Positions 1-7,657 of a DNA stretch of 64,000 nt are shown one piece after another. Position 1 is the stretch's first letter. Each line of letters starts with the position of its first letter. Source of the stretch: Rhizobium croatiense (GTDB lineage: Bacteria > Pseudomonadota > Alphaproteobacteria > Rhizobiales > Rhizobiaceae); the NCBI RefSeq assembly GCF_019793465.1, contig NZ_JAILYJ010000018.1:62001-126000 (forward strand). Direction: 5' to 3'. The notes beneath the pieces were generated by a model. That model did no database searches. It was not told the origin of the DNA and saw nothing but the letters and a program-made list of their open reading frames with translations. The position numbers were made by a program, and so were the translations under genes.

Positions 1-29
1 CGCATTCATTCCGGTCAAGAAGGTGCTGC

Positions 30-530
30 ATGAACCTGATGGAATTGGAAGTCGAGCGTCAGTCGAACCCGGTCGATATGATCGAGTACGTGGCCTCCAA
101 CAATGACTGGTCGTTCGAACGGTCCGGCGAGGACGAGATCGCGATGACGGTCGAGGGGCGCTGGGCGGACTATCATGTCTCCTTCTCCTGGATGGAGGAA
201 TTCGAGGCGCTGCATCTTGGCTGCGCCTTCGATATCAAGGTCCCCGACATCCGGGTCAACGAGGTGGTCAAGCTGCTCTCGGCGATCAACGGGCAAGTGT
301 TGATGGGGCATTTCGATCTCTGGCGCCAGGAAGACGTCGTCATCTTCAGGCAGTCGCTGCTGCTTGCCGGCGGCGCCGAGCCGACCAACCGCCAGGTGGA
401 GGTGCTGCTTTCCAGCGCGCTCGACACCTGCGAGGCCTATTTCCAGGCTTTCCAGTTCGTCGTCTGGTCCGGCATGGATGCGGCCAAGGCAATGGAAGCC
501 GTGCTGTTCGAAACGGTCGGCGAGGCATAG
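30..530 (+). CDS. YbjN domain-containing protein
   Basis: The 166-residue soluble protein matches the YbjN-type fold seen across alphaproteobacteria: an N-terminal part with a SNNDWSFERSGEDEI-like segment, a central beta-rich section (ADYHVSFSWMEEFEALHLG) and a C-terminal helical end. YbjN proteins resemble type III secretion chaperones in fold, but their role is not settled. The ATG is preceded by a purine-rich AGAAGG. The stop lies one base before the proC start, so the two are probably cotranscribed and translationally coupled. The family call comes from remembered sequence pattern, and the function is unknown. Confidence 0.8.
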   Translation: MNLMELEVERQSNPVDMIEYVASNNDWSFERSGEDEIAMTVEGRWADYHVSFSWMEEFEALHLGCAFDIKVPDIRVNEVVKLLSAINGQVLMGHFDLWRQEDVVIFRQSLLLAGGAEPTNRQVEVLLSSALDTCEAYFQAFQFVVWSGMDAAKAMEAVLFETVGEA

Positions 531-531
531 G

Positions 532-1359
532 ATGCCAGCCAAGGCTTTCTCCTCGAAGCATCCCGTCGTTCTGATCGGCGCCGGCAATATGGGCGGCGCG
601 ATGCTCTCCGGCTGGCTGAAGAGCGGCGTTCCGGGCTCGGCCGTCATCGTCGTCGATCCAGGCCCGTCGCCGGCGATGCTGGCGACGATCGGCGAGGCGG
701 GAGCGACCCATCTTGCGGCGCTTCCGGCAGCGTTGAAGGCAGGCGTCTTGTTCCTTGCGGTGAAGCCGCAGGTGATGGAGGCGGTGTTGCCGGCGGTGAA
801 AAGCGCTGTCGGGCCGGAGACGGTCGTCGTCTCGGTTGCTGCCGGCAAGACGCTCGGTTTTCTCGAAAAGCATCTCGGAAAAGCCGCCATGGTACGTGCC
901 ATGCCGAACACGCCGGCGATGGTCGGCCGCGGGGTCACCGGGGCCTATGCCAATTCAGCGGTAAGTGATCAGCAGCGCGAGCGCGTCCATTCGCTTCTGC
1001 GCGTCTCCGGCCCGGTCGAATGGGTGCCTGCGGAAGTCGATATCGATGCCGTGACGGCGCTTTCCGGCAGTGGCCCGGCCTATGTCTTCTATCTCGTCGA
1101 ATGTATGGCGGAGGCGGGCCGTAAGCTCGGCCTGCAGGCGGACCTCGCCATGCGTCTTGCGCGGGAAACTGTCGCGGGGGCTGGTGAACTCTTGCACCAG
1201 TCCCCCGACGATGCTTCGCGGCTGCGGCAGAACGTGACTTCTCCGGGCGGCACGACGGCGGCGGCGTTGGCGGTGCTGATGGCCGAAAACGGCATGCAGC
1301 CTTTGTTCGATAAGGCACTCGCGGCAGCGCGCAAGCGGGCCGAGGAACTGGCCGGCTGA
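532..1359 (+). CDS. proC: Pyrroline-5-carboxylate reductase
   Basis: Catalyses the last step of proline synthesis, the NAD(P)H-dependent reduction of 1-pyrroline-5-carboxylate to L-proline, in the cytoplasm. The 275-residue length is normal for the family. An N-terminal Rossmann nucleotide-binding motif GAGNMGG is at residues 16-22, an AVKPQ segment follows near residue 80, and the ProC dimerisation-domain signature ALSGSGPAYVF is near residue 174. A longer frame opens upstream at 364, but the ATG at 532 directly follows the YbjN stop and gives the expected N terminus. It probably forms an operon with the flanking YbjN and CsaA-like genes. Confidence 0.96.
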   Translation: MPAKAFSSKHPVVLIGAGNMGGAMLSGWLKSGVPGSAVIVVDPGPSPAMLATIGEAGATHLAALPAALKAGVLFLAVKPQVMEAVLPAVKSAVGPETVVVSVAAGKTLGFLEKHLGKAAMVRAMPNTPAMVGRGVTGAYANSAVSDQQRERVHSLLRVSGPVEWVPAEVDIDAVTALSGSGPAYVFYLVECMAEAGRKLGLQADLAMRLARETVAGAGELLHQSPDDASRLRQNVTSPGGTTAAALAVLMAENGMQPLFDKALAAARKRAEELAG

Positions 1360-1370
1360 CGGAGCCCCTT

Positions 1371-1712
1371 ATGGCCGAAGAGATCACCTACGCCGATTTC
1401 GATCGTGTCGACATCCGTGTCGGCACGGTCGTCGAGGTCAGTCCCTTTCCGGAAGCGCGCAAACCGGCGTTCAAGCTGGTCATCGATTTCGGCCCCGACA
1501 TCGGCATGAAAAAATCCTCGGCGCAAATCACCGTGCATTATACGCCGGAAAGGCTGATCGGCCGGCAGGTCCTTGGCGTTGTCAACTTCCCGCCACGCCA
1601 GATCGGGCCGTTCCGCTCGGAAGTGCTGACGCTGGGGTTTGCGGATGAGAACGGCGCGATCGTGCTCGCCGCGGTCGAGCAGCCGGTGCCGAATGGCCAG
1701 AAGATGATGTGA
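1371..1712 (+). CDS. CsaA-like tRNA-binding domain protein
   Basis: A 113-residue single-domain protein of the tRNA-binding (EMAP/CsaA) OB-fold family. It carries the DIRVGTVVEVSPFPEARKPA start typical of the family, a KKSSAQITVHYTPE central strand pair and a VPNG turn near the C terminus. CsaA of Bacillus is described as a chaperone with export-related activity, and tRNA binding is the general property of the domain. It begins 11 bases after proC and is probably cotranscribed with it. The last codons (ATG ATG TGA) fall inside the outer arm of the palindromic element that follows. Confidence 0.85.
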   Translation: MAEEITYADFDRVDIRVGTVVEVSPFPEARKPAFKLVIDFGPDIGMKKSSAQITVHYTPERLIGRQVLGVVNFPPRQIGPFRSEVLTLGFADENGAIVLAAVEQPVPNGQKMM

Positions 1713-1716
1713 GCCT

Positions 1717-2072
1717 TAGAGCCTTTCCTGATTAGATTGAAGCATTCTGCCGGAGCAGGTTTTCGTCAGGGCAAAGGCGATTGGCGATGGGCATACCTCA
1801 TAGTACGTCCGAGCCGATCGCCTCTGATCCTGGCTAGAGATGCCCGGCCCACCGGCCGCACCGCTTCGCCGTGGCGAAGCGATCAGTGCGCCCGGCGATT
1901 CCCAAGTCTTGCAGATTTGCCAGGCAAATCTGCGGGAGGGTTGGCTGAAACGGGTCGGCTGCTCGACCGGCCGGCTTGGCCGTAGAGCTTGGCTACGACG
2001 CGCGCCGGCCGGTCGACCATCCGACTCCGTTTGAGCCAACAGAATGCTTCAATCTAACCAGGAAAGGCTCTA
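1717..2072. mobile_element. MITE-like palindromic intergenic element
   Basis: The element is bounded by 33-bp terminal inverted repeats, 1717-1749 and 2040-2072, matching at 32 of 33 positions (single difference at the A/G of CTGRTTAG). Inside it is a second long imperfect hairpin (about 1941-2040, core arms TCGACCGGCCGGC / GCCGGCCGGTCGA) and a perfect short palindrome at 1912-1934. No coding sequence inside is credible: the open frames in it merely read through the palindromes. The structure (short, non-coding, terminal repeats, nested hairpins) resembles non-autonomous elements common in rhizobial intergenic DNA. Which transposase, if any, would move it cannot be told from here. Confidence 0.8.
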
Positions 2073-2074
2073 GC

Positions 2075-2776
2075 TCACATCCCTTTATCGGGCGTTGCGC
2101 CTGATTTGCCGGCATCCGAGCCGTCCCGCGTTCTGATCTCCTGCAGGAACGGATTGCTGCGCCGTTCATCGCCGATGCGGCTGCCAGGGCCGTGGCCGCA
2201 GATGAAGCTGACCTCGTCGCCGAGCGGCAGGACTTTGCCGCGGATCGAATCCAACAGCTGCTGATGATTGCCGCCCGGCAGATCTGTACGGCCGATCGAG
2301 CCGTTGAAGAGCACGTCGCCGAGATGGGCGAAGTTCTGGGCGCGGTTGAAATAGATGACATGGCCGGGGGCATGGCCGGGCGCGTGATAGACCTCAAACT
2401 CGTGGGCGCCGAAGGAAACCTTGTCGCCATCCTTGAGCCAACGGTCGGGCAGGACGTTGCGCAATCCTGATATGCCGTAGTTCGCCGCCTGGGTCTCGAT
2501 GCGCTCTAACAGCGGCAGGTCGTCCTGGTGCGGGCCGACAATGTCGACGCCCAGGGCTTCCTTCAACTCTTTGGCGCCGCCGGCATGGTCGAGGTGGCCG
2601 TGCGTCAGCCAAATTTCCTTGATGGTCAGGCCGCTTTTTTCGATCGCCTGGAGAATGAGCGGCACGTCGCCACCCGGATCGACGACGACGCCTTCCTGGG
2701 TGTCGGGATCGAAGAAGACCGTGCAGTTCTGTTGAAAAGGTGTCACCGGAATGATGCCGGCCTGGAGCATGCCCAT
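2075..2776 (-). CDS. MBL-fold hydrolase, glyoxalase II-like (YcbL type)
   Basis: A 233-residue metallo-beta-lactamase-fold enzyme. The metal-binding set is complete: THGHLDHAGG at residues 58-67 (HxHxDH), the histidine in APGHAPGH near 139, the aspartate in LGDVLFNGSIGRTDLPGG near 154 and the histidine in CGHGPGSR at 195. The GSIGRTDLPGG segment and the SRIGDERRSNPFL tail are typical of short YcbL-like glyoxalase II homologues, which hydrolyse S-lactoylglutathione-type thioesters. True substrate is not shown by the sequence. It is convergent with the CsaA-like gene across the palindromic element and appears monocistronic. Confidence 0.87.
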   Translation of the reverse strand: MGMLQAGIIPVTPFQQNCTVFFDPDTQEGVVVDPGGDVPLILQAIEKSGLTIKEIWLTHGHLDHAGGAKELKEALGVDIVGPHQDDLPLLERIETQAANYGISGLRNVLPDRWLKDGDKVSFGAHEFEVYHAPGHAPGHVIYFNRAQNFAHLGDVLFNGSIGRTDLPGGNHQQLLDSIRGKVLPLGDEVSFICGHGPGSRIGDERRSNPFLQEIRTRDGSDAGKSGATPDKGM

Positions 2777-3062
2777 AAGTGCCTCGCTTGGTGTCTCGGG
2801 TGCTCAGGTATAGTTCGAAACGGCGGCAAGGACAGCCGGAATCTGCTGCTGACGCGGGCTGTTTCACGGCAAAAAGACAAGCTGCAACACAAATTTATGG
2901 GGTTCTCCGCTATCCCCATACAGCGGTGGAATCATGTTTTTTCTAGATGTTTCAAATGCTTGTGCGCGGCTCGCTGGAGCCGCCCATTTGTCGGGCGCAG
3001 CCGAGGGGAACATCGTGGAACGCCGCGCGTTGTCCGGCCATCGAAACCAAGGAGACGCTCAC
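2777..3062. other. Intergenic region, divergent promoters
   Basis: This 286-base gap separates the divergent MBL hydrolase and SH3-domain genes and must contain both promoters. A purine-rich GGAGACG lies just before the ATG at 3063. The longer open frame running through it from 2934 lacks a signal-peptide-like N terminus and is not used here. No other element was recognised. Confidence 0.5.
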
Positions 3063-3680
3063 ATGACCTTGAAGAGAAACATCCTACTGGCTGGAGCCGT
3101 GCTCCTGGCGACCGGCGGTCTGGCGCAGGCGGAGATGGTCGCGACTACGGTCAACGACCTCAACGTCCGCGCAGGTCCCGGTCCGCAATATCCGACGGTC
3201 GGCCTTGCTACCCGCGGCTCGACCGCAGTGCTCGATGGCTGCATCGAAGGCAGCCGCTGGTGCCGCGTCGACGTCAACGGCATGCGCGGCTGGGTCTATG
3301 CCGATTATCTGCAGATGGATTATGGCGGCAACCAGGTGATCGTCGAGCAGCACCGCGCCGAAATCGGCGTTCCCGTCGTCACTTACGAGTCGACCGCCAG
3401 CGTTGTCCCGGCTGACCCGCAGCCGGCGCCAGGCGACGAACTGATCGGCCCGGTCGGGGCTGTCGAGACCATCACTCCGCCGGAGACGGTGCGCACCTAT
3501 ATCGAAACCAATCCAACCGAGACGGTGCGGCTCGGCGGCGATGTCGTCGTCGGTGCGGAGGTGCCGGGTGATGTCACATTCCAGACCATCCCCGACTATG
3601 AATACCGCTATACCAGGATCAACGACCGTCCCGTGCTGGTCGATCCCGGCACGCGCCGGATCGTCTATGTCTATCAATAA
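3063..3680 (+). CDS. Secreted SH3b / DUF1236 protein
   Basis: A 205-residue exported protein. Residues 1-22 form a signal peptide (MTLKRN, hydrophobic core, cleavage near AQA-EM). A bacterial SH3 domain follows at about residues 25-80, with the NVRAGPGPQYPTVG motif and a GCIEGSRWCRVD segment with two cysteines. A proline/threonine-rich linker leads to a C-terminal DUF1236-type module with NDRPVLVDPGTRRIVYV. SH3b domains in periplasmic proteins usually bind peptidoglycan or peptides. The ATG at 3063 was chosen because it gives a clean signal peptide and follows GGAGACG. A hairpin terminator follows. Confidence 0.82.
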   Translation: MTLKRNILLAGAVLLATGGLAQAEMVATTVNDLNVRAGPGPQYPTVGLATRGSTAVLDGCIEGSRWCRVDVNGMRGWVYADYLQMDYGGNQVIVEQHRAEIGVPVVTYESTASVVPADPQPAPGDELIGPVGAVETITPPETVRTYIETNPTETVRLGGDVVVGAEVPGDVTFQTIPDYEYRYTRINDRPVLVDPGTRRIVYVYQ

Positions 3681-3703
3681 TATGGTCGATCAAAGCTGAA
3701 GCG

Positions 3704-3730
3704 AGGCGGCCACTGGGCCGCCTTTCGTTT
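3704..3730 (+). terminator. Rho-independent terminator after SH3b gene
   Basis: AGGCGGCC-ACTG-GGCCGCCT hairpin followed by a T-rich TTCGTTT, 24 bases after the stop of the SH3b/DUF1236 gene. Confidence 0.75.
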
Positions 3731-3886
3731 GAGAACGCCTCGCGACCCCGGCGGTTCGCTGACTCTCCGCCTTAATCCCGCATCGGTTGATTTTTCTTCA
3801 TTCTTTCCTCTTGAATATGATAAAATGCTAATATGCCGAAGGCTCGGCATTTAGCGGCGCTCGGGGAGATCGCCAAGGAGGAATTC

Positions 3887-4156
3887 ATGGAAGCGCTACT
3901 TCCGTTCATCGTCCAATTGATTGCCGGTGCCATCGGCGGCAACGCTGCCTGCGCCGCCTTGAAGCAGCATGCGATCAATGTCGTCGCTCGTACGATTGCC
4001 GGCGCGATCGGCGGTGTCGGCGGCGGCATGCTGCTCGGCATGGTCGGCGGGGACGTCGCAGCGACCGGGCTGATCGCCGACGGTATCGGCGGCCTGATCG
4101 GCGGCGGCATTCTCTCGACGCTCGCCGGACTGGTCATGGCGCGGGCGCATAGGTAG
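3887..4156 (+). CDS. Small glycine-rich membrane protein
   Basis: An 89-residue hydrophobic protein, unrecognised beyond its architecture. Three hydrophobic stretches rich in small residues are visible: IVQLIAGAIGGNAACAAL, TIAGAIGGVGGGMLLGMVGG, and GIGGLIGGGILSTLAGLV. GxxxG-like spacing runs through all of them, as in glycine-zipper membrane proteins. An upstream in-frame ATG exists at 3833, but 3887 is preceded by a strong AAGGAGG at 3875-3881 with five bases spacing, which decides the start. It stands alone between a terminator and a G+C palindrome. Function unknown; a membrane-inserted or envelope role is inference. Confidence 0.7.
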   Translation: MEALLPFIVQLIAGAIGGNAACAALKQHAINVVARTIAGAIGGVGGGMLLGMVGGDVAATGLIADGIGGLIGGGILSTLAGLVMARAHR

Positions 4157-4517
4157 CCCGACCGCACTGATCACGTGAAGGGCTTATCCGGCGGCGATCG
4201 CCGCCGGAGAGAATGCAGTCGGCCTGCGCCGAAACGCCCATCATCCCGTTGCCGAGCCGGGCGATCGGCCTGACACCTCCGGCGCTTCACCCGCCATGCC
4301 TGTTGATTGTTGTCCCCATTACGTTTTATCCACAGACGCAGGGGGAAATTGCGCGTTGCGCCGGATCGGCCTTGGTTCCAAGGAACTGCCAGCAGAGAAA
4401 ATTCCGTGCGGGGCTGCCGCAGAGTTCGGAAAGCCAGCAGCGACGCAATTTAAGTCAATAAACTGACCTATCCCCGCGAAAACGTCCCGCAGTGCGGGGA
4501 AAAGAAAGGAAAGCCGA
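4157..4517. other. Intergenic region with 20-bp perfect palindrome
   Basis: CCGGCGGCGATCGCCGCCGG, a perfect 20-base palindrome, lies at 4188-4207, 31 bases past the glycine-rich gene. It lacks a following T-run, so it is only a possible terminator. The rest (4208-4517) shows no convincing ORF or RNA and presumably holds the promoter of the MarR-regulator operon, with AAAGGAAA just before its GTG. Confidence 0.5.
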
Positions 4518-5009
4518 GTGTCACGACAGACCGGTCCGAAAGCGGGCAAGCCGGAGCCGCTGGCCACGCCGATGGAAGATACCGAGACGATCGATTTCGA
4601 GATCATCGAGCTGTTCTTCTTTGCTTATCGCGACTTCGTTTCCGATCCCGACGCCATCCTCGAAAAGAGCGGATTCGGCCGGGCGCATCATCGTGTCGTG
4701 CATTTCGTCAACCGCAATCCCGGCATGACGGTGGCCGATCTTCTCGACACGCTGAAGATCACCAAGCAGAGTCTCGCAAGGGTGCTGAAACAGCTGATCG
4801 ACTCAGGCTATATTCGCCAGGTGGCGGGGCCGGAGGACCGGCGGCAGCGCAAGCTTTATCCGACGAAATCGGGGCGCGAGCTGGCGCTTGCGCTTGCAGA
4901 GCCGCAATCGCGCCGCATTGAGCGGGCATTCGAAGGAGCCTCCGCGCCGGTGCGGGAGGGGGTGAAGGCCTTCCTCGGGGGCATGCGGGACAGAAAGAAG
5001 GCGGATTGA
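4518..5009 (+). CDS. MarR-family transcriptional regulator
   Basis: A 163-residue winged-helix regulator. The helix-turn-helix is at about residues 75-105 (GMTVADLLDTLKITKQSLARVLKQLIDSGY) and the wing carries the MarR signature GPEDRRQRKLYPT. It starts with GTG preceded by AAAGGAAA, and its stop abuts the next start with no gap. Together with the OmpR-type regulator behind it, the pair resembles the PetP/PetR pair described in Rhodobacter. That is an analogy from gene order and family rather than proof. It probably controls its own operon. Ligand unknown. Confidence 0.87.
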   Translation: MSRQTGPKAGKPEPLATPMEDTETIDFEIIELFFFAYRDFVSDPDAILEKSGFGRAHHRVVHFVNRNPGMTVADLLDTLKITKQSLARVLKQLIDSGYIRQVAGPEDRRQRKLYPTKSGRELALALAEPQSRRIERAFEGASAPVREGVKAFLGGMRDRKKAD

Positions 5010-5711
5010 ATGGCGGTCAAGACAGGTATTTCCGATGATGCGGCGCATCTGCTGGTGGTCGACGACGACTCCCGCATCCGCGCGCTGCTCAATCGTTATC
5101 TTGCGGAGAACGGTTTTCGCGTCACCGTCGCGGCCGACGGCGCCGAGGCGCAGCGCAAGCTTGCGGGTCTCGATTTCGATCTCATCATCATGGATGTGAT
5201 GATGCCTGGTGAATCCGGCATCGACGTCACCCGCGGGCTTCGCGCCATCAAGAACGTGCCGATCATCATGCTGACGGCGCTGGCGGAATCGGGCAACCGC
5301 ATCGAAGGCCTCGAGGCCGGCGCCGACGACTATCTCTCCAAGCCCTTCGATCCGCGCGAGCTGGTGCTGCGCATCAACAACATCCTGCGCCGCAACGCCG
5401 GCGGTGAGGGGCTGAAGATCGAACAGGTCATGTTCGGGCCTTATACTTTCTCCTTGACCCGCAAGGAGCTGAAGAAGGCCAGCGAGGTGATCCGGCTCAC
5501 TGACCGCGAGCAGGAAATCATGCTGCTCTTTGCGCGGCGCGCCGGCGACACGATCCCGCGCCACGAGCTGATCGGCAACGACACCGAGGTCGGCGAGCGG
5601 ACGATCGACGTGCAGATCAACCGGCTCAGGCGCAAAATCGAGGAGGATCCGGCCAATCCTGTCTGGCTGCAGACAGTGCGCGGCATCGGATACAGGCTGA
5701 GCATCGATTAG
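5010..5711 (+). CDS. OmpR-type response regulator
   Basis: A 233-residue two-domain response regulator. The receiver has the acidic triplet at residues 18-20 (VVDDD), the phosphoacceptor D62 in IIMDVMMPG, and the conserved lysine in YLSKPFDPREL. The C-terminal winged-helix DNA-binding domain (about 135-230) ends with the family signature ERTIDVQINRLRRKIE and VRGIGYRL. ATG at 5010 follows the MarR stop directly, implying translational coupling. The neighbouring histidine kinase is the likely phosphodonor. PetR-like by context. Confidence 0.92.
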   Translation: MAVKTGISDDAAHLLVVDDDSRIRALLNRYLAENGFRVTVAADGAEAQRKLAGLDFDLIIMDVMMPGESGIDVTRGLRAIKNVPIIMLTALAESGNRIEGLEAGADDYLSKPFDPRELVLRINNILRRNAGGEGLKIEQVMFGPYTFSLTRKELKKASEVIRLTDREQEIMLLFARRAGDTIPRHELIGNDTEVGERTIDVQINRLRRKIEEDPANPVWLQTVRGIGYRLSID

Positions 5712-5790
5712 ATTTGAGGAAGCGGAAGATGATGCCGATAATGGTATACACTTTCCGGCACCATGCTCTGAAAGGCCAGGACCGACGCTG

Positions 5791-7167
5791 ATGGCGACAA
5801 TCGACAGCTTGCGGCGGGAAGACCGCGCTCCTGCTGCGGGCTGGCGCTGGATCGTCCGCTGGCTGCGGCGCCGATTGCCCACCGGGCTTTACGCACGCTC
5901 GCTGCTGATCATCATCATCCCGATGGTGCTCTTGCAATCGGTCGTCGCCGCCGTCTTCATGGAGCGCCATTGGCAGATGGTGACGGAGCGGCTGTCGCTC
6001 GCCGTTACCCGCGACATCGCCGCGATCATCGAGATCGTCGAGACCTATCCGCAGAATTCGGACTATAGCGAGATCATCCGGATTGCGCGTGACCAGCTCA
6101 ACCTGCAGATCTCGATCGAGCCTGACGGTGACCTGCCGCCGCCGCGGAACAAGCCGTTCTTCTCGATCCTTGACGGCATCCTCAGCGACGAGATCACCGA
6201 CGAGATTCGCCGGCCCTTCTGGATTGATACCGTCGGCAACTCGAATCTGGTCGAGATCCGCATCAAGCTGGAAAACAAGATCCTCAGGGTGCTGGCCAAA
6301 CGCAGTCAGACCTATGCCTCGAATACCCATATCTTCATCGTCTGGATGGTCGGCACCTCGCTGGTGCTGATCGGTATCTCGATCCTCTTCCTGCGGGGAC
6401 AGATACGCCCGATCCTGATGCTAGCGCGGGCGGCGGAAAGCTTCGGCAAGGGGCAGAAGCCTGACAATTTCTATCCGCGCGGCGCCGACGAGGTCCGGCG
6501 CGCCGGCCTTGCCTTCATTCTGATGCGCGAGCGCATCGAGCGGCAGATCGAGCAGCGTACGGCGATGCTCTCCGGCGTCAGCCACGATCTGCGCACGATC
6601 CTCACCCGCTTCAAACTGCAACTGGCGCTCGCCGGCGACAATCCCGACCTGCATGGTCTGAATGATGACGTCAATGATATGCAGACGATGCTGGAGGCTT
6701 ATATGGCCTTCGCGCGCGGCGAGGTCGAAGAGGATGTCGGCGAGCTGAAGCTCAGCGAGATCTTCGCCAAACTGGAGGCCGATTTCGCCCTGCACGGCAA
6801 GACATTCGCCTATTCGATCGAAGGCGACGACGAGATCTCGGTCAGGCCGAACGCCTTCATGCGTCTCGTCACCAACCTGGCCTCGAACGCGCGCCGCTAT
6901 GCCAATAGGCTCGACATCGAAGCCAAACACAATGCCAAATGGCTGACTGTTATCTTCGACGATGACGGGCCGGGCATTCCGGAGAAGAATCGCGAGGACG
7001 TGTTCAAACCGTTCTTCCGACTGGATGCGGCGCGCAACCTCGATGCGTCGGGCACCGGGCTCGGTCTTGCGATCGCCCGCGACATTGCCCGCAGCCATGG
7101 CGGCAACGTCACGCTCGGCGACAGCCCGCTCGGAGGCTTGAGGGCGACGATCCGCATTCCGGCTTAA
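5791..7167 (+). CDS. Sensor histidine kinase, EnvZ-like, atypical H-box
   Basis: A 458-residue inner-membrane kinase. TM1 is at about residues 38-57, a periplasmic sensor domain of roughly 120 residues follows, and TM2 is at about 178-200. A HAMP region leads to the dimerisation domain with H265 in SGVSHDLRTILTR. The ATPase has an N-box (NLASNARRY), a G1 box (DDDGPGIP) and a G2 box (GTGLGLAI). The H-box has isoleucine at 270 where almost all HisKA proteins have proline. It probably phosphorylates the OmpR-type regulator 79 bases upstream. The signal is unknown. Confidence 0.9.
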   Translation: MATIDSLRREDRAPAAGWRWIVRWLRRRLPTGLYARSLLIIIIPMVLLQSVVAAVFMERHWQMVTERLSLAVTRDIAAIIEIVETYPQNSDYSEIIRIARDQLNLQISIEPDGDLPPPRNKPFFSILDGILSDEITDEIRRPFWIDTVGNSNLVEIRIKLENKILRVLAKRSQTYASNTHIFIVWMVGTSLVLIGISILFLRGQIRPILMLARAAESFGKGQKPDNFYPRGADEVRRAGLAFILMRERIERQIEQRTAMLSGVSHDLRTILTRFKLQLALAGDNPDLHGLNDDVNDMQTMLEAYMAFARGEVEEDVGELKLSEIFAKLEADFALHGKTFAYSIEGDDEISVRPNAFMRLVTNLASNARRYANRLDIEAKHNAKWLTVIFDDDGPGIPEKNREDVFKPFFRLDAARNLDASGTGLGLAIARDIARSHGGNVTLGDSPLGGLRATIRIPA

Positions 7168-7523
7168 ACGCTCGCCGCAGTGAGCTTTACGGCGTTGCGC
7201 GCATCGAAATCGCCGAGGCGCTCGACGATCCATCGCCAGAGCGTTGCGACCTGCATGAGGAGGTCGCGACCGAGCGGCGTCAATTCATATTCGACCCGCG
7301 GCGGCACCTCGGGATAGAGTGTGCGGATGATGAGGCCGTCGCTCTCGAGGGTGCGCAGCGTCTGCGTCAGCACTTTCTGGCTGATGCCCTCGACCCGCTC
7401 CATCAGACGCGAGAAACGTAAGGGCGTGCCGGCATCGGAGAGCACGTGCAATATGCGCAGCGGCCATTTCGCCGCCGCCCGCTCGATCAAGGCGCGCGCC
7501 CGCGCATCCTGTTCATCCGTCAT
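7164..7523 (-). CDS. HxlR-family transcriptional regulator
   Basis: A 119-residue winged-helix protein of the HxlR type: KWPLRILHVL starting helix, FSRLMERVEGISQKVLTQTLRTLESDGL recognition region, and PPRVEYELTPLGRDLL wing. The frame stays open to 7640. The ATG at 7523 was chosen because it yields the usual family length and leaves a promoter region for the divergent SDR gene; a longer product including an upstream FCSN cysteine is possible. HxlR proteins often control an adjacent divergent redox enzyme, so it probably regulates the SDR gene. The 3' end overlaps the kinase gene by four bases, tail to tail. Confidence 0.85.
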   Translation of the reverse strand: MTDEQDARARALIERAAAKWPLRILHVLSDAGTPLRFSRLMERVEGISQKVLTQTLRTLESDGLIIRTLYPEVPPRVEYELTPLGRDLLMQVATLWRWIVERLGDFDARNAVKLTAASV

Positions 7524-7657
7524 GTTGCTGCAGAAATCGAATGTGTCGCCGGCCACCTTTGTTACCTCGAGGTGCGTATGGATCGTGTGAGTGCCTTCTT
7601 TCGATTGGAAACGATAGAACATACATGGGCAGGGAACCAATGAAGAAGAGGTTTCCG

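Noticed and set aside
1737..2039. Short open frames inside the palindromic element on both strands
   Set aside because: They run through inverted repeats and hairpins, have no RBS and no protein similarity; the DNA is explained as a non-coding element.
4188..4207. Perfect palindrome as a regulator operator
   Set aside because: It lies more than 300 bases from the MarR-type start and just behind a stop codon, so a terminator or chance G+C palindrome is more likely.
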